A stretch of 64,000 nucleotides of DNA from contig JACKBI010000002.1 in NCBI GenBank assembly GCA_020634615.1, forward strand, positions 62,001 through 126,000, in the 5' to 3' direction. The first letter of the stretch is position 1; every line of letters starts with the position of its first letter. This stretch comes from Anaerolineales bacterium (GTDB lineage: Bacteria > Chloroflexota > Anaerolineae > JAAEKA01). The position numbers were made by a program, and so were the translations under genes. Under the pieces are notes generated by a model. That model searched no databases and was not told the origin of the DNA. It was given only the letters and a program-made list of their open reading frames with translations. Positions 16,435 through 24,585 of the stretch are shown here, in pieces.

Positions 16435-17459
16435 CGCGATCCTCTCATCAATACCAGCGCCATGACCGCGGCCGACAGCGCAGCAACAACGAAAACCGCC
16501 TGCTGGCCCAGCAACAGAACCAGCAACGCGCCCGCGGCCGGTCCCAGCACCTCGCCCAGCGCCTGCGACTCGCCGGGTTGGCGACTACCACCCGGCTGCA
16601 CCAGCGTCCCGAAGGCCGACACGACGCCCAACGCAGCCCCGCTGGCAATCAACCCGGCAAGGAGTATAGCCGGCGTATTTTGCGCGACAGCAAGCGCTGC
16701 CAGCGTCACTGCCAGCGCCAGCGCCGCGCCAGCGTACCAAAGACTCAACCGGTCGCCAGGCAGTCGACGTTGCGCAATGGCGGCAGCCAGCAGTCGCGCC
16801 AGCCAATGTGTCGCTGCCAGCGCGCCGATCCAGACCAGCGCCACCTGGCCCTGCAACAGGCGAGCGGGCACCAACCAGAACCACGCCAGATAACTAACAC
16901 TGAACAGGAAAGGCAGCCAGCGCGCCAGCGTCCCAGCTTCGCCACGCGGATCTATGTCTTCGTTGCCGGGCGCCGCCTCCAGATCTGGTCCGGCGCGCCA
17001 GGCGATCACGAAACAGACGGCGGCGATCAACCAGGCGCCGGGACCGGCCGCCAACGGACCGGCCAGCGCCATGCCTGCCAGCAACAGGAATTCAGCAACC
17101 CGCCGCTGCGAATGGAGATTGGCGAGTGCGATCTCCACCAGCGACCAGGCGATGCCAAACACCAGCCACAGCAGCAGCCCGGCCGGACCTTCTTCGGGCG
17201 TCAGTCCCAACAGGAGCAATACACCACCGGCCAGCAGAGCGCCGGTGCGCACCCGCCGCCGGCCGCTGGTGCGAGTGATGAACCAGCCGCCGACCCGCGC
17301 CGCGGCCACTGCCAGCCCGGCCATCACCAGCGCCGGTCCATGCTGGTCGTGCACCACGACCGCCAGCGGGATGAATACCTCGCGCCAGCCGAAGACAAAC
17401 GGAGCAGGCAGGCTGAACCACGCCGGACCGCTGCGCTGGACGGGCTGAGCGGTCGCCAT
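16431..17459 (-). CDS. MFS-like integral membrane protein
   Basis: The 342-residue protein is almost entirely hydrophobic, with about ten predicted helices and the loop TRTSGRRRVRTG between early helices, which resembles the MFS loop 2-3 signature. It is shorter than the usual 12-helix MFS transporter. Substrate unknown. Its start codon shares one base with the stop of the pyrD-like gene and its stop overlaps dtd, so it is tightly embedded in the operon and may move a metabolite related to the PyrD/PyrK-like pair. Confidence 0.55.
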   Translation of the reverse strand: MATAQPVQRSGPAWFSLPAPFVFGWREVFIPLAVVVHDQHGPALVMAGLAVAAARVGGWFITRTSGRRRVRTGALLAGGVLLLLGLTPEEGPAGLLLWLVFGIAWSLVEIALANLHSQRRVAEFLLLAGMALAGPLAAGPGAWLIAAVCFVIAWRAGPDLEAAPGNEDIDPRGEAGTLARWLPFLFSVSYLAWFWLVPARLLQGQVALVWIGALAATHWLARLLAAAIAQRRLPGDRLSLWYAGAALALAVTLAALAVAQNTPAILLAGLIASGAALGVVSAFGTLVQPGGSRQPGESQALGEVLGPAAGALLVLLLGQQAVFVVAALSAAVMALVLMRGSR

Positions 17460-18268
17460 TAGCCTGCCAGCGCTGCCACAATGCGTCCCGGCAGGGATGG
17501 ATCAACCCAAACGGCCGTATCAATCTGGACGGCGCGCGCGCCAGCTGCCAGCTGCGCCAGCGCGTCGTCCAGGTTGTGAATGCCGCCGCACGCCACCAGC
17601 GGCGCCTCGACCCAACCGGCCAGCGCAGCAATTCGAGCAGTCACCAGCGGCGCGAGAGCAGCGCCGTGGACGCTGCCATAGACCAGATGCCCGCTGGCGG
17701 GATCTATGCGCGCCCCGGCCGGCGGCGCGACGACCAGGGCATCCACCGGCGTCTCCAGCAGCGCCTTGACCAGGTCATCGCCTGCAGTCAGCGGGACTCG
17801 AACGAGAATCGGCAAGTCCGCTGCCTGGCGGGCAGCCCAGACCAGGTCAGTTGCCAGCCGCGGATCATCGTCAGGTGCGTCCAACTCCAGCCCGGCGACG
17901 CTGCGCACGCCTTCCAGCCCGCCTGCCAGCGCTGCGATCTCGCCGGGATCGTCGGCGGCAAGGTGAACGATGATCGGCAGCGCCAAACGTCGCCAGAGCG
18001 GGGCGAAGTCGCGCAACACGATGCGCAAACCGGGATTCCAATCGCCGCGTTGCCAGAACAGCCCACCTGGCAGTTCCTGAATCTGCGGCACATTTCGGCG
18101 AGCCGGCCGGCGAGTTACCGGAGCGGTCACCAGACCGCCCAGCGCGGCCAGATCAAGACCGGGCGCCTGGATATCGCCATAGCCGGCGACGCCCGACGCC
18201 AGCATGACCGGGTTGGCGAGGCTGAGGCCGACCTTATGCTGCGGGGCCAGCTCCACCGTGCCAGTCAC
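17459..18268 (-). CDS. Dihydroorotate dehydrogenase-like protein lacking catalytic residues
   Basis: The 269-residue protein keeps the length and outline of class 1B PyrD: NPVMLASGVAGYG at the N-terminus, NPG near residue 76 and ACGGIHNLDDALAQLAAGA in the FMN-phosphate region. The active-site loop that reads N-S-CPN in true enzymes is GLELDAPDDD here, the VKLSP strand is VRVPLT, and the asparagine-containing INT segment is VAPPAG. The catalytic Cys and several orotate/FMN contacts are therefore missing. It overlaps the pyrK-like gene by 4 bases, so a complex is likely, but conversion of dihydroorotate to orotate is doubtful. It could be a pseudoenzyme or have a different substrate. Confidence 0.7.
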   Translation of the reverse strand: MTGTVELAPQHKVGLSLANPVMLASGVAGYGDIQAPGLDLAALGGLVTAPVTRRPARRNVPQIQELPGGLFWQRGDWNPGLRIVLRDFAPLWRRLALPIIVHLAADDPGEIAALAGGLEGVRSVAGLELDAPDDDPRLATDLVWAARQAADLPILVRVPLTAGDDLVKALLETPVDALVVAPPAGARIDPASGHLVYGSVHGAALAPLVTARIAALAGWVEAPLVACGGIHNLDDALAQLAAGARAVQIDTAVWVDPSLPGRIVAALAG

Positions 18269-19032
18269 AGCGCCAGCTCTCCCAGATCAAAGACGGGGCC
18301 GCGGACGCAGGCTCGATGTCGGCCGCGGCCGCTGTCAACCAGACAAGCCATGCAGGCTCCCACGCCGCATGGCAATGCCACAGGCGCGACGGCCTGCGCG
18401 AAGCCGCTGGTTACGGCGAAGCGGGCCTCGGTGACCACTGCCTTGGCCTGCCGAAGAAATTCGGCCGAACCAGCCAGGTACAGGCCATCGGCCCAGTTCA
18501 AGGCGCTGACGAACGCGTCGTCCAGCGTGGTGGGCTGGCCGGGCAGAGGATCGTCACAGGCCGTGTAATATTCGACCGCGGGCGGCAGCGCGGCAGCCGG
18601 CAACAGATCGGCTCGCCGCCGGCCGTGCAGCAACAACGTAATGCTGGCCTGGCGCGCCAGCGCGGGCGGGATGAGCGCAAACAACGGCGCCACGGCACTT
18701 GCCTCCGCCATCAACAGGATGCGGCGCTGGTGCTCGTGCAGCATAAACCCGCGTCCCTGCGGACCGATGAGATCCAGTGCGGTGCCTGCCGGCTGCGCGG
18801 CCAGCCAGGCCAGTCCAGGATCGTTGGATGGCGCCAGGAGAAAACCAAGCTCGTTTGGATCGATAAGAGTGGGGAACAGCGCCCGGCGTCCGTAGGGAGA
18901 CCAGGCGGCGCCGGTGCGCAGCAGATAAAACTGCCCCGGCTGGCATGACCAGAAACCCTCGCTGCGGCCAACACGAATGGCGAGGCTGCTGCCGAGATCA
19001 GAGCGGCTCTGGATAGTTGCGGTAAAGACCAC
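18265..19032 (-). CDS. PyrK-like electron transfer subunit (FAD, 2Fe-2S)
   Basis: PyrK subunits pass electrons between NAD(H) and PyrD1B. The 255-residue protein has an N-terminal FAD-binding barrel (about 1-100), an NAD-binding region around RRILLMAEASAVAPLFALIP, and a C-terminal [2Fe-2S] site with CGVGACMACLVDSG plus a fourth Cys in RACVRG. All four cluster ligands are kept, unlike the catalytic residues of its partner. It starts 2 bases after the stop of the Crp/Fnr gene. Because the partner is degenerate, this flavoprotein may serve another redox reaction. Confidence 0.8.
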   Translation of the reverse strand: MVFTATIQSRSDLGSSLAIRVGRSEGFWSCQPGQFYLLRTGAAWSPYGRRALFPTLIDPNELGFLLAPSNDPGLAWLAAQPAGTALDLIGPQGRGFMLHEHQRRILLMAEASAVAPLFALIPPALARQASITLLLHGRRRADLLPAAALPPAVEYYTACDDPLPGQPTTLDDAFVSALNWADGLYLAGSAEFLRQAKAVVTEARFAVTSGFAQAVAPVALPCGVGACMACLVDSGRGRHRACVRGPVFDLGELAL

Positions 19033-19034
19033 GC

Positions 19035-19769
19035 TCAGTGCTGATTTGCGACGGTTTCGAGTTCTTCAGGCTGTTTGATGACGACCCGGCCGCGCTGTGT
19101 TGTGATCCAGCCCTGCTTGCGAAAACGGCTCATGACCCGGATCGCGGTCTCGACGGTGGTGCCGGTCATGTCGGCCAGATCCTGGCGCGTCAGTCGCATC
19201 TGGATCATCAGACCATCTTTGGTGGGCGTCCCGTTATAGGTTGCCAGCCGCAGCAGGGCGCGGGCGATGCGCCGCTCGACCCGGTCCACCGCCAGGCTGT
19301 GCACCAGGTCGTTGGCGACCCGCAGCCGCCGCCCAAGTTCGTTGATGACTGCCAGGGCAAGCACCGGGTAGCGCTGCAAGAGATATAGATAGTCGTTGCG
19401 CGCGATGCTGATGACGGCGACATCTTCCATGGTTTGCCCGGTCTGGCTGTAGGGAGCGCCTTCAAACACAGCCACTTCGCCCAGCAACCGGCCAGGTCCC
19501 AGCACGTCCAGCACCACGTCGCGGCCATCGACCGAGTGTCGCAGCAACTTGACTCGCCCCATCCAGATGACATAGAGGATGTCAGGTGGATCACCCTCGA
19601 AGAAGAGATAGGCGTCGCGCGGATAGCAGTAGCCATTCAGGAGAGGCGCCACATCATCCCAATCTGACTCGCGCAGCGAGGCAAACAGGGGCACAGAGCG
19701 AACCACCTGCACCATGTTCAGTTGCAGCCGATCAATAGCGGCAGTGCGTCGCGTAACGTTTTCTACCAT
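19035..19769 (-). CDS. Crp/Fnr family transcriptional regulator
   Basis: The 244-residue protein has a cyclic-nucleotide-binding-type beta-roll (about residues 22-140; FFEGDPPDILYVIWMGRVKL and GRLLGEVAVFEG) and a C-terminal winged helix (about 165-235; LTRQDLADMTGTTVETAIRV). It has no N-terminal Cys cluster, so it is not an oxygen-sensing FNR. The effector is unknown. It is the first gene of an operon with the pyrK-like, pyrD-like, MFS and dtd genes and may regulate that operon. Confidence 0.88.
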   Translation of the reverse strand: MVENVTRRTAAIDRLQLNMVQVVRSVPLFASLRESDWDDVAPLLNGYCYPRDAYLFFEGDPPDILYVIWMGRVKLLRHSVDGRDVVLDVLGPGRLLGEVAVFEGAPYSQTGQTMEDVAVISIARNDYLYLLQRYPVLALAVINELGRRLRVANDLVHSLAVDRVERRIARALLRLATYNGTPTKDGLMIQMRLTRQDLADMTGTTVETAIRVMSRFRKQGWITTQRGRVVIKQPEELETVANQH

Positions 19770-19849
19770 AAAAGTTGGGCGTGGAAAAGCGAATCAGTGA
19801 TTCTGGTGCGGCCAGCGGCGGGAGTACGTGCCTAAAGAGCAGCGGCGCC

Positions 19850-19878
19850 ATTATAGCATGAGCGCACCAGCGCAGCAA
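19850..19878 (-). promoter_or_regulatory. Promoter of the crp/fnr-pyrK-like operon
   Basis: TTGCTG (19873-19878) and TATAAT (19850-19855) are 17 bases apart on the minus strand, giving a leader of about 75 bases. The rest of the 19770-20057 gap holds no gene I can support. Confidence 0.6.
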
Positions 19879-20057
19879 TTCCTTTGGGTGGTTCCAGACG
19901 GTGGGAGGAAGAGGCTGGAAGCCGGCAGTGGGTAGCCTCCGGCGAGCGTCACGATGCAATTGCCGGTTTATTTTCTTAACTTTCATAACTGTGGTGCTGG
20001 CGTGACGTTCTGGATCAACCACATCTTTCAAGGTGTGGGCTGCCAACAGTTGCCCGA

Positions 20058-21854
20058 CTACGCCGCGCCTAACCACCCCTCGTATATTTCCCGCTGCTCT
20101 GCCGTCGCGTCCGCGCGCGGCGTTATATCCAGGCGGTTAAATGGTCGCTGCCCCAGGGTGATCTCCACCGATCGCAGTTCGTCGCGGCGGAAGCAGGTGA
20201 CCGTCACCCGTTCGCCGATCTGGCGGTCGCCCAGCCGATCGCCGATCGTTTCTTTGCCGACGCGGTAGCCGTCGATGGCAATGATCTCGTCGCCGGGCGA
20301 GATGTCGGCGTGGTAGGCCGGACCGTCGGCGAAAACGGTCTGCACCAACGTATGACCATCCTCATCTTTGACCCGCACGCCCAGACCAGCCGCCCGCTCG
20401 CCATATTCATCCCCCTTGTAGCCGAACGTCATGGCGAGGCCAGCCTTGGCCAGGTAGGTCTCGAACGGCAACTCAGCCACGCCGCGCACGTAGTCGTCGA
20501 AGAACGCTTGCAGGCTGCCGCCGGCCACTTCCTCACAGACCGCCTGGAACTCGTCGTCGGTGATGCCGCGCTGGTGCAAGGTGTAGTCCCGGTAGGTCTT
20601 CACCAACACGTCGTCAAGGGAACGCTGGCTGCCGGTGCGCTCGCGGATCTCCAGATCCAGCAGCATCGCGATCAGACTGCCCTTGAGGTAATAGGAGACG
20701 GTCGTGTTTTGCGTGTTCTCGTCGGGCCGGTAGAACTTGATCCAGGCATCGAAACTGGCCGACTCGGCGCTCTGAAAGTGGCGACCGGGCGTCTGTAGCA
20801 ATCGCAGAATCCGCTCGCCCAGGATGGCAAGCATCCGCTCCGGCGTGATGAGCCCGGCCCGCACCAGCAGCACCAGCTCATAATAGGTGGTGAACCCTTC
20901 CATCACCCACAGAAGCCGGGTGTAAGTTTCCCAGCGGTACTCGAAATCCTGAAAGCTGGCCGGCAGAATGCGCTTGACGTTCCAGGTGTGGAAGAACTCG
21001 TGCGCCAGCAGCGCGATGGCGCGTTCGTAGTCGGCGGGCTTGCGGAAACTCCAGCGACTGACCGCGTTGGTGGAGGAGTTGCGGTGCTCCAGCCCGCCGC
21101 CGCGCCGCTCGGTGAGATGGAGGATAAACAGGTAATTGTCGTAGGGCAATCCACCGAAGATGTCTCTGGCAACCTGGACCACTGCCTGAGTGTCGGCTCG
21201 CAAGCGTTCCGGATCCTCGTTCCCATGCCCCCAGACGGCGATGCGATGGAGAACGCCATCCACCTCGAATCGCAGCAAGCGGTGGTTGCTGATCTCGACG
21301 GGGCAATCGATCAGGTGGTCGTAGTCATCAGCACGGAACGCGTAGCGCAGGCCGCCGGTTTCAGAGGGGCGCGGCCCGACGCTGCCACCGTTGCCCACGC
21401 CATAGTCAGCCGGCGTTGCAGGCAGCCCGGTGGCAACTTTCCAGTCAGAATGGGCCGGGACGATGCGCAGTTCCACCGGATGGCCGCGCTGGCCGTCCAG
21501 ATAGACGAACAAGTTGGCGCCATTGAAATAGCCGTGGCTGGTATCCAGGTGGCTGGTACGCACAGTCAGCTCGTTGGCATACACCTTATAGCGCAGCGTT
21601 AAGTCCGGTGCGCCGCTCTCAACCCGCCAGGTATTCTTGTTGAGCTTGTGCCAGGGCAGGGGCGTGCCGGACGCGTCCAGCGCCTGGAACTCCTGCACGT
21701 GGCGCGCGAACTCCCGGATCAGATACGAGCCGGGAGTCCATGAGGGCATGACGAAATCATGAACCGGCTGGGCAAGGCCTGAGACAGCCACCTCGACGTG
21801 AAAGAGATGGGTCTCAGGCTGCGGCATCGAAACTGTGTAGCGAATGGTACTCAT
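20058..21854 (-). CDS. M61 family glycyl aminopeptidase-like protease with PDZ domain
   Basis: This 598-residue protein has the zinc peptidase motif HEFFHTWNVKR (His285, Glu286, His289), typical of M61, between an N-terminal beta-rich domain (about 1-170, with WTPGSYLIREFARHV) and a C-terminal PDZ domain (about 490-580; GLGVRVKDEDG and GPAYHADISPGDEIIAIDG). M61 enzymes release N-terminal Gly or Ala from peptides. No signal peptide is evident. It follows a membrane-protein gene at 6 bases on the same strand. Confidence 0.88.
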   Translation of the reverse strand: MSTIRYTVSMPQPETHLFHVEVAVSGLAQPVHDFVMPSWTPGSYLIREFARHVQEFQALDASGTPLPWHKLNKNTWRVESGAPDLTLRYKVYANELTVRTSHLDTSHGYFNGANLFVYLDGQRGHPVELRIVPAHSDWKVATGLPATPADYGVGNGGSVGPRPSETGGLRYAFRADDYDHLIDCPVEISNHRLLRFEVDGVLHRIAVWGHGNEDPERLRADTQAVVQVARDIFGGLPYDNYLFILHLTERRGGGLEHRNSSTNAVSRWSFRKPADYERAIALLAHEFFHTWNVKRILPASFQDFEYRWETYTRLLWVMEGFTTYYELVLLVRAGLITPERMLAILGERILRLLQTPGRHFQSAESASFDAWIKFYRPDENTQNTTVSYYLKGSLIAMLLDLEIRERTGSQRSLDDVLVKTYRDYTLHQRGITDDEFQAVCEEVAGGSLQAFFDDYVRGVAELPFETYLAKAGLAMTFGYKGDEYGERAAGLGVRVKDEDGHTLVQTVFADGPAYHADISPGDEIIAIDGYRVGKETIGDRLGDRQIGERVTVTCFRRDELRSVEITLGQRPFNRLDITPRADATAEQREIYEGWLGAA

Positions 21855-21860
21855 GGCATC

Positions 21861-22673
21861 TCACTTGGCAAGGATCAGAACAAGTGCCAGTCCGGCGAAA
21901 CCTACCATGCCGAACTCCAGCAGCACGCGGCGCGTGAGGCGGCCCAGCAGCGTTTGCCAGGTGACACCGATCAAGAGGTAGAAAAGCAGCAGCAGCAGCA
22001 GCCCGGCGCTCAGCGCGCTGAGACCGGTCAGCAGCAGCGCCCAGGCGACCTGCGCCACTACTGCTCCGGTGACAAAGGCGTAGAGGAGAATGTCGCCGGT
22101 ATTGCTACGGGAGCCGCGCAGCAACTCCATCGCCAACAAGGCTGCGACGCCGCCCAGGATCAGCGCACGGCCAACCTCCGACCAACTGTCTGGAATCAAC
22201 AGGAAGAGCATCAGCGCGATGGCGTAGCAGACGAGATTGAGAAAGGCACGCGCCCGCCGGTATCCCGGACTTTCGTAGTCGAGGCTGAAATAGAGCGCAG
22301 TCAACACCAACGACAGCAGCAGCGTGGCAAGCAGCAGACCGGCCGCCCAGTACGGTTCCGACGGTGCGCGCGGCAGCAAGACCAGCGAGATCATGGCAAC
22401 CGACACCGGCAACGCCCAGAAGCGGATCGTCAGGCGCAGTCTGCCCTGCATCGCCAACGGGTGAGCGCGTATCACAGCCTCGGTGCCTGAACCGGCCAAC
22501 AAAGCCACCAGCAGCGGCGCCAGTGTGCTGGCCGGCAAAGGAAGCTGGAACGTGCGTCCAACCAGGCTGATGCTATCGCCCTGAATCGGCAAGCTGACCA
22601 GTGCGGTGCCTGCCATGGTTAACACTACCCCCCAAACAGCAATGCTGATGCGGTCGCGGAAATCAGGCGTCAT
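21861..22673 (-). CDS. Polytopic membrane protein of unknown function
   Basis: The 270-residue protein is hydrophobic throughout, with about eight predicted helices and few conserved polar residues. I do not recognise the family. It is the first gene of a two-gene unit with the M61 peptidase. The promoter's -10 box ends 8 bases before the ATG and there is no room for a ribosome-binding site, so the transcript is probably leaderless. Confidence 0.6.
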   Translation of the reverse strand: MTPDFRDRISIAVWGVVLTMAGTALVSLPIQGDSISLVGRTFQLPLPASTLAPLLVALLAGSGTEAVIRAHPLAMQGRLRLTIRFWALPVSVAMISLVLLPRAPSEPYWAAGLLLATLLLSLVLTALYFSLDYESPGYRRARAFLNLVCYAIALMLFLLIPDSWSEVGRALILGGVAALLAMELLRGSRSNTGDILLYAFVTGAVVAQVAWALLLTGLSALSAGLLLLLLFYLLIGVTWQTLLGRLTRRVLLEFGMVGFAGLALVLILAK

Positions 22674-22681
22674 GAACGGGG

Positions 22682-22710
22682 ATTCTACCGGCGCGTGTCG
22701 CGCTTGTCAA
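22682..22710 (-). promoter_or_regulatory. Promoter giving a leaderless transcript
   Basis: TTGACA (22705-22710) and TAGAAT (22682-22687) on the minus strand have a 17-base spacer. The start codon at 22673 lies 8 bases beyond the -10 box, at the expected transcription start. Confidence 0.7.
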
Positions 22711-22805
22711 AGCCGGGCAGTATCCAGTCATCAGCATGCGCTGAACAGAGACCATGAACGACGCCGGAGGCCGGCTTCTGCTCGCCGTTCACCGAAAACC
22801 GTCCA

Positions 22806-24569
22806 CTACTCGCCGTAGAAGGTCGGGCCATAGAGCAGCAGCGTCATCATGGCATCGACGGCCAGGAAGAGCAGCGCAGCCTTGAGAAGCTCAGGGCGCC
22901 GGTTGCGACGAATGTAGATCAACACGGCAATCAGTGCAACCCCGGCGATAAGCAGCGCCACCACCCAGGTCCAGATACCGAGCAGCTCAGGTGGAATCGC
23001 ATTCATCAACGGTGGCCGATCAAGCAGCCCGCCCATGATAATCAGCTTCGTCGCCAGGTAAAGCACCAGCGCCACCAGCAACGCGAACTGGGCGCCGAGG
23101 TTGTTTCGCAGCGAGCCATCGTTGCCCGTGATGTAGTAGATGCCGCAGACAACGATAATTGGCAGCGCGGCGATGATGCTCAAAGGGATCAGGGTCAACC
23201 CGGACGCCATGCCCCAGGCCAGGTCCACGCTGTCGTTGAGCGTATCGTTGCCCGTGCGCCGGTCCAGCGCGGCAATTACCTCCGGGCGGGTGGACGCGTA
23301 GTAGACCGAATACTCGCCAGGCGATTCCAGGTCGATCCAGGCGGTGTGCAACTGGCCGTCTGGCGAGACCGCGCCGGTCGGTTGCAGCGAAAACTGGCGC
23401 GTCAGCGCCGGCTGCTGATAGGCTGTCAGCGCGCCATCCTCCAGCAGGAGCAAGGCAAGCTGCGAGCGTGGATTGACCCGAAAATCGTAGATCATGTTGG
23501 CCAGCACGGCCGCGCCGGGGCCATCCCAGGGCAGGGTCTGCGGCGTTTCAATGAACCCGGTCCAGACATCGCCCTCGGACGGCACTGCAACGTGTTCCAG
23601 CGGCGCAAAACGGTCGATCTCTTGATAGCGTGGCTTGGCCTCGTCGGGCACAAGGAGGGTCCGGATCGTCTGCAAACTGGGAGCTGCGGCCGGGAACGTC
23701 ACGCTGGACAACTCAGCAGCGCCTGCGCTCAGTCCGGTGCGATGCTCCACCGACCAGAAGAGTGACACATCGGAACCCTCGACAGACATCGCCAGCGTCG
23801 ACTCGACATCGGTCGATGCAATGCGCGGATCGGCAACCCGTACCGGCTCTCCGCTGACCGTTTCACCAGGTGCGAGCGACGTGTAATAGATGTCCTGGCG
23901 CGCTGCGCCCACGGGCAGCATCCACGCCATGTGCAGCGTGCCATCCGGTCCAAACTGGGCGGTGGGCCGGTGGCCGTCGGGTCCAACCAACTGAGGGAAA
24001 CCGACGAGCTGGCCATCGGCATCGAGACGTGCGTGGTAGATGCCGACGCCCGGTCCCTCGATCACATCCCAGACCGCGTGCATGCTGCCATCCGGACCCT
24101 GTCTTGCGGCCACTTCACCCACCTTTTGATCAGCGCCAGACAACCGTTGAAGCTCGCTCAGTGGCTGTCCGTCACGACTCAGCGCGACGTGGTAGACACC
24201 ATCCAACTGGCCTGAGGCAACGCGGGTGACAAGAAACAGATGCAATTCGTCCCCGACCAGAAGTTGCAGGGACTGGGGAAATATCGTGTTGAGTTCGCTG
24301 ATCGTATCGCTGACCACCAGACCGTCAGCATCAAGCCGCACGAGCTTCAGCCGCGTGGCATCCTCGGTCCGCACCGGCCAGACCAAATAGGCGCCGTCGT
24401 TGTCAGCAGCCAGTGCGACTGGCTGGCGAATCGACGCTGTCCCGATCCGGTTGCCGCGGCTCCAGTCCTCGGAGATCTTGAAACTACGCTCACGCGCGCC
24501 CGCGCAACCGGCCAGAATCGCCAGCGACAGCATCAAAAGCAGCACACTCGACAAGCGTCGAGACTTCAT
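22806..24569 (-). CDS. Lipoprotein with propeller-like ectodomain and C-terminal membrane domain
   Basis: The 587-residue protein starts with a signal peptide and lipobox LAGC (about Cys22). Residues 45-420 contain repeated beta-strand segments such as GPDGSMHAVWDV, GPDGTLHMAWML and SPDGQLHTAWIDL, spaced like the blades of a sialidase-type propeller. The last 150 residues hold about four membrane helices, which is unusual for a lipidated protein. Function unknown; sensing or assembly at the cell surface is possible. It begins 16 bases after murE and is probably co-transcribed with it. GGAG precedes the ATG. Confidence 0.65.
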   Translation of the reverse strand: MKSRRLSSVLLLMLSLAILAGCAGARERSFKISEDWSRGNRIGTASIRQPVALAADNDGAYLVWPVRTEDATRLKLVRLDADGLVVSDTISELNTIFPQSLQLLVGDELHLFLVTRVASGQLDGVYHVALSRDGQPLSELQRLSGADQKVGEVAARQGPDGSMHAVWDVIEGPGVGIYHARLDADGQLVGFPQLVGPDGHRPTAQFGPDGTLHMAWMLPVGAARQDIYYTSLAPGETVSGEPVRVADPRIASTDVESTLAMSVEGSDVSLFWSVEHRTGLSAGAAELSSVTFPAAAPSLQTIRTLLVPDEAKPRYQEIDRFAPLEHVAVPSEGDVWTGFIETPQTLPWDGPGAAVLANMIYDFRVNPRSQLALLLLEDGALTAYQQPALTRQFSLQPTGAVSPDGQLHTAWIDLESPGEYSVYYASTRPEVIAALDRRTGNDTLNDSVDLAWGMASGLTLIPLSIIAALPIIVVCGIYYITGNDGSLRNNLGAQFALLVALVLYLATKLIIMGGLLDRPPLMNAIPPELLGIWTWVVALLIAGVALIAVLIYIRRNRRPELLKAALLFLAVDAMMTLLLYGPTFYGE

Positions 24570-24585
24570 ATCTTGCTCCTTACCT

